From Desulfatiglans anilini DSM 4660 (GTDB lineage Bacteria; Desulfobacterota; DSM-4660; Desulfatiglandales; Desulfatiglandaceae), in NCBI RefSeq assembly GCF_000422285.1, contig NZ_AULM01000006.1:124001-188000 (forward strand): a DNA stretch of 64,000 bases. Direction: 5' to 3'. The position numbers and the translations under genes are program-made. This document shows, in pieces, positions 44,131 through 53,470 of this stretch. The notes under the pieces are model-generated. The model was not told where the DNA came from and made no database searches. It was given only the letters and a program-made list of their open reading frames with translations. Within the stretch, counting starts at the first letter, position 1. Each line of letters begins with the position of its first letter.

Positions 44131-46440
44131 ATGAGCCAGGACATTCCCAGAATCGGACGACCTTTTGTCCGTCCGGACGCGGCATCAAAGGCCGCGGGTG
44201 CGGAAAAGTACGCCGCCGACCACTATGGCGAAGGCCTGCTGTGGGCCGGGGCCAAGCGCGCCGGGGTGGCCCACGGGCGTATCCGGGCTGTTGACATCGG
44301 GGCGGCAGCGGCGCTGCCGGGGGTGGTCGCCGTCCTGACCGGCCGGGATGTGCCGGGGACCAACCGGCAGGGGATCGTCCACAAGGATCAGCCGGTCCTG
44401 TGCGACGACGTCGTGCGGCACTGCGGCGATCCGGTCGCACTCGTCCTCGCGGAAGACCGCCTGGTGCTCCGGAAGGCCCTGGACCTGATCCGGCTGGGCA
44501 TCGAGCCGCTGCCCGGCGTCTTCGGGATCGACGAGGCGCTCCTCCCGGACGCGCCGCTCGTCCACGAAGGCAGCCCGAACGGAAACATCCTCCTCCAGGC
44601 CGCGCTCCGCAAAGGCGACGCAGAGGCGGCCTTGCGGTCCAGCCCCGTCGTCGTCGAGGGGATCTTCGAGGTCCCTTTCATCTCCCACGCCTTCCTGGAG
44701 ACGGAAAACGGGGTCGCCTGGCAGGAGGCCGACGGCCGGCTCGTTCTGGTCGTTTCCACCCAGGCCCCCTTCCGGGACCGCTGGGAGATCGGCCATGCCC
44801 TCGGCATCCCGATGGACCGGATCCGGATCATCGGGCCATACCTGGGGGGCGGCTTCGGCGGAAAGGACGGCGCCACGGTCCAGTGCCTGCTGGCCTTGGC
44901 GGCCTTGCATGCCGGGGGGCGGCCGGTGAAAATGTGGTGGCCGCGCGAGGAGAGCTTCCTGGCAGGGTACAAGCGCCACGCGGCGCGCATGCACTACCGG
45001 ATCGGGGCATCCGAAAATGGTGAACTCCAGGCGCTCGACTGCCGCCTGTCCTATGACACGGGGGCCTACGCGCACCTGGGCGGCGAGGTTATGGCCCTCG
45101 GGATGGAGCATGCCTCCGGACCCTACCGCATCCCGCACACCCGCATCGAAGGCGTGTGCGTCTACACGAACAACCCCATCGGGGGCGCCATGCGCGGGTT
45201 CGGGGTGGCCCAGGTGAGCTTTGCCGTCGAGCGGATGATGGACCGGATGGCGGCGCGGCTGGGGATCGACCCTTTGGCCCTGCGGCGCAAAAACGCCCTC
45301 GAACAGGGCGATACGAACGGGTGCTGCGTGCGGCTGACGCAGTCCACCGGCATCCGCGCCTGTCTTGAAACTCTGCAAAAGCATCCCCTGTGGCGCGGGC
45401 GGGAGGCCTGGAAGGCCGCGGCGGGGCCGTTCAAGAAGCGGGGCGTCGGCATGGCGGCCCTCTGGAATGCCATGGGATACGGCCGCGGGCTGCCTGACTC
45501 GGCCATTGCCAAGGTGGAACTGACGCGCGAAGGGGCCATCCGGGTCTATAACGGGGTCAGCGACATGGGCCAGGGGAACACGAGCGCGCTCTTCCAGATC
45601 GCCGGTGAGATCCTGCGCCAGCCTGAAACGCGCATCGAGGGGGTGCAGCCGGATACAGAGCGGACATACCCGTCGGGCTCCGCGGCGGCGGGCCGCACCA
45701 CCTACACCTATGGAAACGCCCTGATCCAGGCCTGCGAGGAACTCCGCCGCCGGATTCTGGGCTGGGCGGCGCTGATGCTCTTCGCTGACACGCTCGACGA
45801 CCTCGAGCTGCTTCCGGAGCGGGTGCGATACGCGAAGGCGAAAAAAGAGGTCTCCCTCCGCGACATAGCCGCCATGATGCGGGACGAGGCCCGTGTCTGC
45901 ATCAGCCAGTTCATCATGCCGGTCGCAGCCGATGCCCCGGATACGGGGAAGGAATTCGTGATCGGGTTTCCGCACCTCCTATTTTCCCACGCCGCCCATC
46001 TCGCGCTTGTCGAGGTGGACGAACTGACGGGGGCCGTCGAGGTCAAACGCTATCTTGCGGCAACGGAGGCGGGGAGGGTGCTCAACCCGCAGACCTTTGA
46101 GCAGCAGGTCGAGGGGGCCGTCGCCCAGGGGATCGGCTACGCGCTGAGCGAGGCGGTGCGTCTGGAAAAGGGGCGCATCCTCACCCCCGATTTCGCGACC
46201 TACATCATCCCGGGCGCACTGGACGTGCCGGAGATTGTCTCCATCGCCGTGGAGGCTCCGGAGGCGACGGGCCCCTTCGGGCTGAAGGGCGTCGGGGAAG
46301 TCGGGATGAACGGTCCCCTCCCGGCCATCGCCAATGCGGTATCGGACGCCTGCGGCATCGAACCGAATCATGCGCCTCTCACGGGGGAAAAGGTCCTCGC
46401 TTTGATCCAGGGCAAAGGCGCAGCATCTCATGCGGAGTGA
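44131..46440 (+). CDS. Molybdenum hydroxylase, molybdopterin-binding large subunit (xanthine dehydrogenase family)
   Basis: 769 residues. The GRPFVRPDAASKAAGAEKYAAD start, the molybdopterin loop IGPYLGGGFGGKDGATVQ (about residue 237), the GGAMRGFGVAQ motif (about 350), AAGRTTYTYGNA and the C-terminal LKGVGEVGMNGPLP with the catalytic glutamate are all of the xanthine dehydrogenase/aldehyde oxidoreductase family. No AYRCSFR-type loop of CO dehydrogenase is seen. It hydroxylates an unknown purine, aldehyde or aromatic substrate. It overlaps the 2Fe-2S gene, so the enzyme is encoded in order Mo, Fe-S, FAD. Confidence 0.92.
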   Translation: MSQDIPRIGRPFVRPDAASKAAGAEKYAADHYGEGLLWAGAKRAGVAHGRIRAVDIGAAAALPGVVAVLTGRDVPGTNRQGIVHKDQPVLCDDVVRHCGDPVALVLAEDRLVLRKALDLIRLGIEPLPGVFGIDEALLPDAPLVHEGSPNGNILLQAALRKGDAEAALRSSPVVVEGIFEVPFISHAFLETENGVAWQEADGRLVLVVSTQAPFRDRWEIGHALGIPMDRIRIIGPYLGGGFGGKDGATVQCLLALAALHAGGRPVKMWWPREESFLAGYKRHAARMHYRIGASENGELQALDCRLSYDTGAYAHLGGEVMALGMEHASGPYRIPHTRIEGVCVYTNNPIGGAMRGFGVAQVSFAVERMMDRMAARLGIDPLALRRKNALEQGDTNGCCVRLTQSTGIRACLETLQKHPLWRGREAWKAAAGPFKKRGVGMAALWNAMGYGRGLPDSAIAKVELTREGAIRVYNGVSDMGQGNTSALFQIAGEILRQPETRIEGVQPDTERTYPSGSAAAGRTTYTYGNALIQACEELRRRILGWAALMLFADTLDDLELLPERVRYAKAKKEVSLRDIAAMMRDEARVCISQFIMPVAADAPDTGKEFVIGFPHLLFSHAAHLALVEVDELTGAVEVKRYLAATEAGRVLNPQTFEQQVEGAVAQGIGYALSEAVRLEKGRILTPDFATYIIPGALDVPEIVSIAVEAPEATGPFGLKGVGEVGMNGPLPAIANAVSDACGIEPNHAPLTGEKVLALIQGKGAASHAE

Positions 46441-46921
46441 AGTCGTGGAAATCCGCTTTGTCTTGAACGGAAAAGAAACGCAAGTGAGCACGGCGCCCGA
46501 CCGGCGGGTGGTCGACCTCCTGCGGGAGGACCTGGGGCTGACGGGGACGAAAGAGGGCTGCGGCAGCGGAGAGTGCGGGGCCTGTGCGGTTCTGGTGAAC
46601 GGCGAAAGCCGCCTGAGCTGCCTCATGCTCGCCGCGCAGCTGGATGGAAAGGCGCTGACGACCATTGAAGGCGCTCCAGAGGACGGCCGCCTGCAGGCCC
46701 TCCAGGAGGCCTTCGTCCGGTGCGGGGCGGTGCAGTGCGGCTTCTGCTCCCCCGGCATGATCATTGCTGCCGCGGACCTCCTCGGGGCGCGCCCGGACAC
46801 CGGCCGGGAGGCGATCCGCGAGGGGCTTAGCGGCAACCTCTGCCGCTGCACGGGGTACGCCAAGATCGTGGATGCCGTTCAGGCCGCGTTCGAGAAGCTG
46901 CAGGGAGGCCCCACCCCATGA
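46430..46921 (+). CDS. Molybdenum hydroxylase, 2Fe-2S small subunit
   Basis: 163 residues. The plant-type ferredoxin cluster is GCGSGECGACAVLVNGESRLSC and the second cluster is CGAVQCGFCSPGMI plus CRCTGYAKIV, together the two 2Fe-2S centres that pass electrons from Mo to FAD. Length and order are normal. It overlaps the large subunit gene by 11 bp and the FAD subunit gene by 4 bp, so all three are translationally coupled. Confidence 0.95.
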   Translation: MRSEVVEIRFVLNGKETQVSTAPDRRVVDLLREDLGLTGTKEGCGSGECGACAVLVNGESRLSCLMLAAQLDGKALTTIEGAPEDGRLQALQEAFVRCGAVQCGFCSPGMIIAAADLLGARPDTGREAIREGLSGNLCRCTGYAKIVDAVQAAFEKLQGGPTP

Positions 46922-47766
46922 GAGAGGTTTTTTCCCCGGAGAGCCTGGAGGCGCTCTGGCCCCTGTTGGAGGCGCCGTCATGGGCGCTGCTTGCCGGCGG
47001 GACGGACCTCCTGGTAAAGATGCGGGCCGGTCGGAGCGATCCCGCCGCCTTCATCTGCCTCGAACGGATCGCCGAACTCCGCGGGGTGCGCGAGGGGGAA
47101 ACGGATCTCTGGATCGGGGCCTGCACGTCCCATGCGGAGCTGATCTGCCATCCGCTCGTCGAGCGGCACCTTCCGGTGCTTCACCAGGCGCTGCGAACGC
47201 TCGGCTCCCCGTTGATCCGCCGGATGGGGACCCTCGGCGGTAATATCTGCACCGCCTCCCCTGCAGGGGACACGCTCCCGCCGCTATATGTCCTCGATGC
47301 GGTTCTGGAGCTTCGAAGCCAGAGCGGGATGCGGCGTGTGCCGATCGGGGAGTTCATTACAGGGCCGGGGAGGACAGGCCTCGAACAAGGTGAGATCCTG
47401 GCAGGTGTTCGGGTGGAGAAGCCGGGAGGGAGGCAGGTGCACCATTTCGAGAAGGTGGGGCAGCGCAAAGCCATGGCCATCGGGGTGGCGAGCATGGCCG
47501 CCCTGCTGCGCCTCTCCGTGGACGGGGAAATTTTTTCGGCGCGGTTTGCGTGGGGAAGCGTCGGCCCGACCGTTATGACCTGCGCCCCGGCGGAGGCGTT
47601 GCTGGCCGGCAAGCGGCCCTCGCGGGGGGTGTTCGAGCAGGCCGCCGCAGTTGCGATGGCGGCCGTGGCACCGATCGACGATGTTCGTGCATCGGCCGAA
47701 TACAGGCGCAGGGTTTCGGGCAACCTCCTGCTGCGGCTTTTCCCCGAAGGATCGACCCTCACCTGA
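46918..47766 (+). CDS. Molybdenum hydroxylase, FAD-binding subunit
   Basis: 282 residues. LLAGGTDLLVKMRAG binds FAD diphosphate, then IRRMGTLGGNICTASPAGDTLPPLYVLDA is the second FAD motif. No extra 4Fe-4S loop like that of 4-hydroxybenzoyl-CoA reductase is present. Start overlaps the preceding stop (ATGA). It completes the three-part enzyme. The operon converges on the aminotransferase gene with a 26-bp gap. Confidence 0.94.
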   Translation: MREVFSPESLEALWPLLEAPSWALLAGGTDLLVKMRAGRSDPAAFICLERIAELRGVREGETDLWIGACTSHAELICHPLVERHLPVLHQALRTLGSPLIRRMGTLGGNICTASPAGDTLPPLYVLDAVLELRSQSGMRRVPIGEFITGPGRTGLEQGEILAGVRVEKPGGRQVHHFEKVGQRKAMAIGVASMAALLRLSVDGEIFSARFAWGSVGPTVMTCAPAEALLAGKRPSRGVFEQAAAVAMAAVAPIDDVRASAEYRRRVSGNLLLRLFPEGSTLT

Positions 47767-47792
47767 AAACCCGAAAATCCTTCGTCCTTCCT

Positions 47793-48932
47793 TCAGCGCG
47801 CGGTTTTCCGGTTCCTCAGACCCGGGAGTTTGAGGATCTTTTCAAGGGCCTCCACGAGGGCCTCCAGGGCCTCCATGCGGGAGAGGGTGATGCGGATGCA
47901 GTTCGGGAACCGGAACCCGGTCATCGTCCGGACCATGACGCCCTCCGCCATGAGCCTTCGATAGGCGAGCGTGTCGCTGATGGGCAGCCTCACCATCATG
48001 AAATTCCCTTCCCCCACCACGACGGGCAGGTGCATCCGCGCGAGCTCGCGGCCGAGGAAGTCCTTGCCCTGCCGCACCATCGAGCGGGTCCGTTCGACAT
48101 GCTCCGCGTCCCGGATGGCCGCCTGCGCCGCTTCCTGGGCCAGGACGTTGACGGAGTAGACGGTCATGGTTTTCCGGATGGTTTGAACCACCTCCGGGCT
48201 TCCCGCCAGGTAGCCGATGCGGAGCCCAGCCAGGCCGTACATCTTCGAAAAGGTCCGGAAGACGACCAGATTGGGGTAGTCCTCCATCAGCGACATTCCG
48301 TCCGGGTAGTCCGGCTGGTCCACGAACTCGCAGTAGGCCTCGTCCACGACGACGATGCGCCGGCCGTCGACGGCATCCAGAAAGGCCCGCATCCGTTCTG
48401 TGTCCCAGTAGGAGCCGGTCGGGTTGTTCGGATTGCAGACGAAGGCGATCTTGGTGCGGTCGTCCATCCTTTCCAGCATGGCCTGATCGTCGAATTCGAA
48501 ATCCTTGAGCGGAACGAGCCGCGCCTCGAGCCCCGAGAACTCGGCCACCCACTCGTAGACGGCGTAGGTCTTGTCGGCCGTGACGATGTTGTCCCCCTGC
48601 TGGCAGAAGGTCTTGATCACGCAAGTGATCACTTCGTTCGCGCCGTTGCCGACGATGAACTGGTCGGGGTGCTTCCCGAAGGTTTCCGCGAGCGCTGTCC
48701 GGAGGTAGTAGCAGTCCCCGCTCGGGTAAACCGCAGCGGCGGGCGGAGGGAAGCGCTGGATGATCCGCTGCGCCTCCGGCGGCGGGCCGAGGCAGTTTTC
48801 GTTGTTGTTGAGGCGGTAGAGGCGGTCGCACCCATAGAGCTTCTTCAGCTCGGGGTCCGGCTTGCTCGGGATGTAGGCCTCGAAGCGCCGGATGTAGTCG
48901 GGGACGAGTTGCTGCAGGGCCACCCCGCTCAT
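47793..48932 (-). CDS. Histidinol-phosphate aminotransferase-like PLP enzyme
   Basis: 379 residues, fold-type I. LNNNENCLGPPPEA, GNGANEVITCVI, FVCNPNNPTGSYW, VVDEAYCEF and the PLP lysine motif FRTFSKMYGLAGLRIGYLAGS match HisC. No other his genes are here, and its start is coupled to an RsbW-like/GNAT fusion gene (ATGA overlap), so it may be a HisC paralogue in another pathway, such as aromatic or phosphonate amino acid synthesis. I leave the symbol blank for that reason. Confidence 0.85.
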   Translation of the reverse strand: MSGVALQQLVPDYIRRFEAYIPSKPDPELKKLYGCDRLYRLNNNENCLGPPPEAQRIIQRFPPPAAAVYPSGDCYYLRTALAETFGKHPDQFIVGNGANEVITCVIKTFCQQGDNIVTADKTYAVYEWVAEFSGLEARLVPLKDFEFDDQAMLERMDDRTKIAFVCNPNNPTGSYWDTERMRAFLDAVDGRRIVVVDEAYCEFVDQPDYPDGMSLMEDYPNLVVFRTFSKMYGLAGLRIGYLAGSPEVVQTIRKTMTVYSVNVLAQEAAQAAIRDAEHVERTRSMVRQGKDFLGRELARMHLPVVVGEGNFMMVRLPISDTLAYRRLMAEGVMVRTMTGFRFPNCIRITLSRMEALEALVEALEKILKLPGLRNRKTAR

Positions 48933-50251
48933 TTGGGGGCCCCCTTTCGCGGATGCTGAAAGAGCAGGAGGTCGGACGCGCCGCCGTAGGGCATGACGAT
49001 GCGCGGCTCGAAGCCCTGCCTGAGCAGCATCGGGGTGAACCGCACGTGCCAGGGGCTTCCGAGATCCATGGCGAACAGGATGTTCGAGAGGGATTCCTTT
49101 TCGAGCAGCGCGAGATGGTCGGCCAAGTTCTGCTCCGCGTCTTTATTCCACCAGACCGGGCGAAGAATCGCCTCTTCGTGAAACGGGTCGAGCGTTACGA
49201 AGATCACCGAATAAGGAGAGGGGGTTTCCCCGAGGTCGCTGACGGTGCGGATGTGGCGGGCCAGCCCCAAACGGGTGTACTCTCCCGAAAGATAAGCCTG
49301 CAGGTCCGGGTGACACCAGACCGCCGTTCCGAGATCCTCCTCTATCTGCCGGTAATAGAACGGGTTGGATCGGACCTTTCCGTCTTCCCCCCGGGGCTCC
49401 AGCGTCCCCAGCAATTCGAACCATCCTTCCGGGATGTGCCGGGTCGGGTGGCGCAGAATCAGCCCGATCTTGCCGGTCCGGGCCAGGGAGGCGATGCAGG
49501 CCTCGATCAACTCCGCGGCCATCCGGGAGGGGTCTTCCTGCCCGAAGATGTAGGGGCCGGCGGCTTCGACCACCTGGTTTTGAGAGATGTGAAGGAGGAT
49601 GCCTCCGCCGATGTTTCCTTTCTGGTCCGTCGCGATCAGGACGGTGAACTCGCCGGCGGCGGCCATGTCCACCACCTTGCCGGGGAAACGGAAGGCGAGG
49701 GGGAGTTGGGCGGTTTGATAGAAGGTCAGGGCCATGTGGACGAAGGTCTTCAGTTCTTCCGAATCGGGGGGACGGACCGAAAACGATTCAAGGGGCTTTG
49801 CGGTTCCGCTCCAGTCACCGGAGAGCTCCGGATAGGCCTTTTCCTTGATGAGCGTCAACATCAGGCCTTCCGGCATGCTTTTCAACCGGAACCCGTCGAC
49901 CATGCGCGAGGCGATGATGAGGCCGGTCTCTTCGAGGCTGGATTCGTCCTCAGGCGAGACGCGTGCCGTGAGGTTGAAGGCCCGCAGGTCGAGGTTGCGG
50001 TCCGGCAGCAGGAAGGCCTCCTCGACGCAGTACACCCTTTCCTTGCAGAGGATCTCGATCTCGCCGCCTCTCGCCGCCGTCCTCGATAGGTGTTCCACGA
50101 GTTCTTCCGTGGCGAGCGTCAGGGCGAGGACGCTTTTTTTGTCCAGCTTGAAGGCGGCGGCGGATTGCTCCGCGAAGGCGGCCGCCAGGTGAATCAGATC
50201 GGGGTCGACGGTCATACGCAGCGCCACCTGGCGCATCGGCTTCGGCTTCAC
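48929..50251 (-). CDS. Fusion of anti-sigma-factor-like (HATPase) domain and GNAT-like domain
   Basis: 440 residues from a GTG with AAGGAG seven bases upstream; a longer ATG frame to 50305 is possible. Residues 1-150 resemble RsbW-type serine kinases (AAAFAEQSAAAF, LALATEEL then GLIIASRMVDGFRLK..PEGLMLTLIKEK), but the N-box asparagine is not obvious (TEELVEHL), so kinase activity is doubtful. The remainder (about 165-440) has GNAT-like strands: FPGKVVDMAAAGEFTVLIATDQKGNIGGGILLHIS, then a repeat of SPYSVIFVTLDPFHEE with a final MLLRQGFEPRIVMPYGG. Coupled to the downstream aminotransferase gene. Biological role unknown. Confidence 0.65.
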   Translation of the reverse strand: MKPKPMRQVALRMTVDPDLIHLAAAFAEQSAAAFKLDKKSVLALTLATEELVEHLSRTAARGGEIEILCKERVYCVEEAFLLPDRNLDLRAFNLTARVSPEDESSLEETGLIIASRMVDGFRLKSMPEGLMLTLIKEKAYPELSGDWSGTAKPLESFSVRPPDSEELKTFVHMALTFYQTAQLPLAFRFPGKVVDMAAAGEFTVLIATDQKGNIGGGILLHISQNQVVEAAGPYIFGQEDPSRMAAELIEACIASLARTGKIGLILRHPTRHIPEGWFELLGTLEPRGEDGKVRSNPFYYRQIEEDLGTAVWCHPDLQAYLSGEYTRLGLARHIRTVSDLGETPSPYSVIFVTLDPFHEEAILRPVWWNKDAEQNLADHLALLEKESLSNILFAMDLGSPWHVRFTPMLLRQGFEPRIVMPYGGASDLLLFQHPRKGAPK

Positions 50252-50615
50252 GGGTCGCTCCTTCCAGCCCTCCAAGGGGCGCCGCCCTGTCAGGGGCGAT
50301 GGCAAAAAGCAGGGTCTCGGTTCCGATCCCTTTTCGAAGAGGGAACGTTCATGCCCAAAACGTCGACTCGCCGGTGCTCAAGAAACGCGTGCGAGGAGAA
50401 TCATTGGAGGAAGAAAATAAGATGGACTCGATCGAAAAATCATGTAATTTCTAAAAAGACCCTTTTTACCGGAGGGGCTATAGGCGGGGTCTTTCCTGTC
50501 TTGTTCACCCTCTAGGGATGCCGGCTGATTGGCCGGCCGTGCCATCGTGCGGCGTCCTGCCGATTTTTAGCTGAAAAACCCTCGATTGTCCACTGTTTTG
50601 CCAGCGTTTACCGCC
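50252..50615. other. Divergent intergenic region, no gene
   Basis: Between the RsbW-like/GNAT gene and the SNF2 gene. AAAGACC (50455-50461) can pair with GGTCTTT (50488-50494), and the interval is A+T-richer than its neighbours. No clear promoter or open frame of interest. Confidence 0.4.
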
Positions 50616-53309
50616 ATGAAGAATGATCAGGACACACTGCAGATCCGGTTGACCAGACGGGGCTTTTTGCGGTTGGAGCCGCAGGAGGCCTCGCCGCCGT
50701 CCCGGGCCTGGGAGGCGCTGCAACGCTCCTTCGAGGCGGACTGGCGTTCGGGGCTTTTCTTGCTGGCGGCGGAAAAGCTCTCCTGCGACGGCCGGCTGAC
50801 CTTGCGGTTCTGGCAGGATTGGGCCGCACGGTATCTGACGGCCCTGTGTCACGTCCCTGCGGAGATGGCGACCTTCGCAGTCGATCCGCCCTCGGATGAC
50901 GTGTGCGAGGCGCAGGCCCTGGCCGCCCCGCCCATGCGCGGCGGGGAGTATCTCACGGCCGCCGTCCTCCGGGGCGTGTGGCTCGAACTGGACGGCTGGG
51001 TCCGGAACGAACTCGAAGGCGGGGAGGGGCTCGAGGCCTTCTTGACCACCCGTGCGCCCCAGTGGCGGCAGGTCGGAAGGGTCTGTTTCCATCTGGCCGA
51101 AAACAGGCAGGATGAGCGGCGCCCTTTCGCTTTTATGGCGACCTTCTCCACGGGTTTCGGCGCCGCCGGTCAACTGAAACACCTGGCCCTCGGCAAGGCC
51201 CTCGAACAGTATGCCGGGGCTGGAAACCGGCCGGTTCTCATCAAGCTGCTCGCCCCGGTGCAGCGGGCGGGGGAAACCTGCGTGTGGGTGAGGGAACTAA
51301 CGGCGTCCCGGCGGATCTACCAGCCGATGGCCTGGTCGGCGGAGCAGGCCTACACCATGCTCCGGAGCGTGCCGCTGCTGGAGGATGCCGGGCTTTCGGT
51401 CCGGCTGCCCAACTGGTGGAAGAAGCGCGCCCGCCCCCGGGTGAGCGTGAAGATCGGCGAAACCCGAACGACGCTCGGGACCCGGGCGCTCCTCGATTTT
51501 GATCTTCAGGTCGCACTGGGGGATCGAACGCTCTCGCCCGAAGAGCTGAACGCGATCCTCGATGGAGCCGACGGGTTGGTCTTCATCAAGGGCCAATGGG
51601 TGGAAGTGGACCGGGCGAGGCTCCGGGAGGCGATGGCCCATTGGGAAAAGGTGCGGAGATCGGCCGGAAAGGATGGGATCTCTTTTATCGAAGGGATGCG
51701 TCTGCTCGCGGGGGCCTCGGCGGATCTGAAGCATGAAGAGGAGGCGGAACGGCACCGGCCGTGGTCGGAGGTCGTCGCCGGCGATGCCCTGCGGGGCATC
51801 CTGGCGGGCCTGCGGGATCCGGGCCGATTGGCTCCTGTGGATACGGGCGGTGCGCTGAGAGCCGATTTGCGGCCTTATCAGCGGGAGGGGCTCAGTTGGC
51901 TGCGGTTTCTGAGCGGACTCGGGTTGGGGGCGTGTCTGGCCGACGATATGGGGCTCGGGAAGACGATCCAGGTCCTGGCCCTGCTGATCTGTGCGGTGCA
52001 AGAACCTGCCGGAGCGCAGCGGCATCCGGCGCTGCTCGTGGTGCCCTCCTCGCTCCTCGGGAACTGGCGGCAGGAGGCGGCGCGCTTTACGCCGGATCTG
52101 CGGCTCGTTTTTGTGCACCCGGCCGAGACCGACCGCCGCACGCTCGACCGGATCGCCCGCGAGCCGGCCCGCCTGGCCGAAGCCGACCTGGTGGTGACGA
52201 CCTATGCCATGGTGCACCGCCAGCCGTGGCTGGCCGATCAGCATTGGCGCCTGGTGATCCTGGACGAGGCCCAGATGGTCAAGAACCCCGCAACGCTTCA
52301 AAGCCGGGCGGTCCGAAGGCTTTCGGCCGATGCCCGGATCGCCCTGACCGGGACGCCGATCGAGAACCGGCTGGCGGACCTCTGGTCCCTCTTCGATTTT
52401 CTGAATCCGGGCCTCCTGGGGTCCGCCGGGGTCTTCCGGACCTTTGTCAAGGGCCTGGAGGCGCGCCCCGAGAACCCGTTCGAGCCGCTCCGCCGCTTGG
52501 TAGGGCCCTATATCCTGCGCCGCCTCAAGACCGACCGGCGCGTGATCGCCGATCTCCCGGAAAAGACTGAAATGCCGTGCTATTGCACCTTGACCCGGCA
52601 GCAGGTCGCCCTCTATGAGAAGACGGTCCAGGACCTGAGGGGGGCGTTGAGCATAGTGGAGGGGATAGCCCGCCGTGGGCTGGTCCTTCAAACGCTCCTC
52701 CGTTTGAAACAGATCTGCAACCATCCAAGCCAGGTCACCGCCGACGGCGATTATCGGGCGGAGCGGAGCGGGAAGTTCGTGCGTCTTTCCGAGATCGCCG
52801 GCGAGATCGCCGAGCGTCAGGAAAAGGCCTTGATTTTTACGCAGTTCCGGGAAATTATTCCGGCGTTGGCGGATGTGCTTGCAGCGGTTTTCGGCCGGCC
52901 CGGGCTGGTCCTGCACGGCGGAACGCCCGTCAAGCATCGCAAAAGCCTGGTGGCGCAGTTCCAGGACGAGGACGGCCCCCCGTTTTTCATCCTTTCGCTC
53001 AAGGCGGGTGGTACGGGGCTCAACTTGACGGCCGCCTCCCATGTGGTGCACTTCGACCGCTGGTGGAATCCGGCGGTGGAAAATCAGGCCACCGACCGGG
53101 CGTTCCGCATCGGTCAGTCCTGCAATGTTCTCGTGCATAAGTTCATCACGCGCGGCACCGTGGAGGAGCGCATCGACGTCTTGATCGCCGAAAAACGGCA
53201 GTTGGCCGAAGAGGTCCTTTCCCCGGAGGGCGAGGTGAATCTGACCGAACTCTCCGACGATGCCCTGATCGAACTGGTCCGTCTGGATATCAGCCGGGCG
53301 GCTGCCTGA
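50616..53309 (+). CDS. SNF2-family DEAD/DEAH ATPase
   Basis: 897 residues; an upstream TTG at 50586 is possible. The first 430 residues are the bacterial SNF2-associated region. The ATPase core follows: LRPYQREGLSWLRFL, Walker A LADDMGLGKTIQV, DEAH-box variant VILDEAQMVKNP, ALTGTPIENRLADLWSL and the C-terminal motifs SLKAGGTGLNLTAAS and DRWWNPAVENQATDRAFRIGQ. Such ATPases translocate on DNA and remodel protein-DNA complexes. A gene for a SWIM zinc-finger protein follows 160 bp downstream, the usual partner in bacteria. Part of a repeat element lies between the two. Confidence 0.93.
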   Translation: MKNDQDTLQIRLTRRGFLRLEPQEASPPSRAWEALQRSFEADWRSGLFLLAAEKLSCDGRLTLRFWQDWAARYLTALCHVPAEMATFAVDPPSDDVCEAQALAAPPMRGGEYLTAAVLRGVWLELDGWVRNELEGGEGLEAFLTTRAPQWRQVGRVCFHLAENRQDERRPFAFMATFSTGFGAAGQLKHLALGKALEQYAGAGNRPVLIKLLAPVQRAGETCVWVRELTASRRIYQPMAWSAEQAYTMLRSVPLLEDAGLSVRLPNWWKKRARPRVSVKIGETRTTLGTRALLDFDLQVALGDRTLSPEELNAILDGADGLVFIKGQWVEVDRARLREAMAHWEKVRRSAGKDGISFIEGMRLLAGASADLKHEEEAERHRPWSEVVAGDALRGILAGLRDPGRLAPVDTGGALRADLRPYQREGLSWLRFLSGLGLGACLADDMGLGKTIQVLALLICAVQEPAGAQRHPALLVVPSSLLGNWRQEAARFTPDLRLVFVHPAETDRRTLDRIAREPARLAEADLVVTTYAMVHRQPWLADQHWRLVILDEAQMVKNPATLQSRAVRRLSADARIALTGTPIENRLADLWSLFDFLNPGLLGSAGVFRTFVKGLEARPENPFEPLRRLVGPYILRRLKTDRRVIADLPEKTEMPCYCTLTRQQVALYEKTVQDLRGALSIVEGIARRGLVLQTLLRLKQICNHPSQVTADGDYRAERSGKFVRLSEIAGEIAERQEKALIFTQFREIIPALADVLAAVFGRPGLVLHGGTPVKHRKSLVAQFQDEDGPPFFILSLKAGGTGLNLTAASHVVHFDRWWNPAVENQATDRAFRIGQSCNVLVHKFITRGTVEERIDVLIAEKRQLAEEVLSPEGEVNLTELSDDALIELVRLDISRAAA

Positions 53310-53353
53310 GGATTGGAAGGGACGTTGTTCAAGGGTTCCTGATTGTCAGCTTG

Positions 53354-53403
53354 TTTCCATCCGGAAAAGAGTGTCCGGCACGACAAAGTTTCCAGTCCGG
53401 AAA
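53354..53403 (+). repeat. Terminal motifs of the interspersed element, copy E
   Basis: Two copies of the end motif in tandem: TTTCCATCCGGAAA at 53354-53367 and TTTCCAGTCCGGAAA at 53389-53403. No core is present, so this may be a remnant. It lies between the SNF2 and SWIM genes. Confidence 0.55.
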
Positions 53404-53470
53404 CGGGCTTGTCTTCACAAGCGCCTGAACGGTGGAAAGTTCGATAGTGGTCAGGAGGACGTGGTTACCG

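Noticed and set aside
44131-47766. Assignment of the molybdenum hydroxylase as 4-hydroxybenzoyl-CoA reductase
   Set aside because: The FAD subunit lacks the extra 4Fe-4S cysteine loop of that enzyme.
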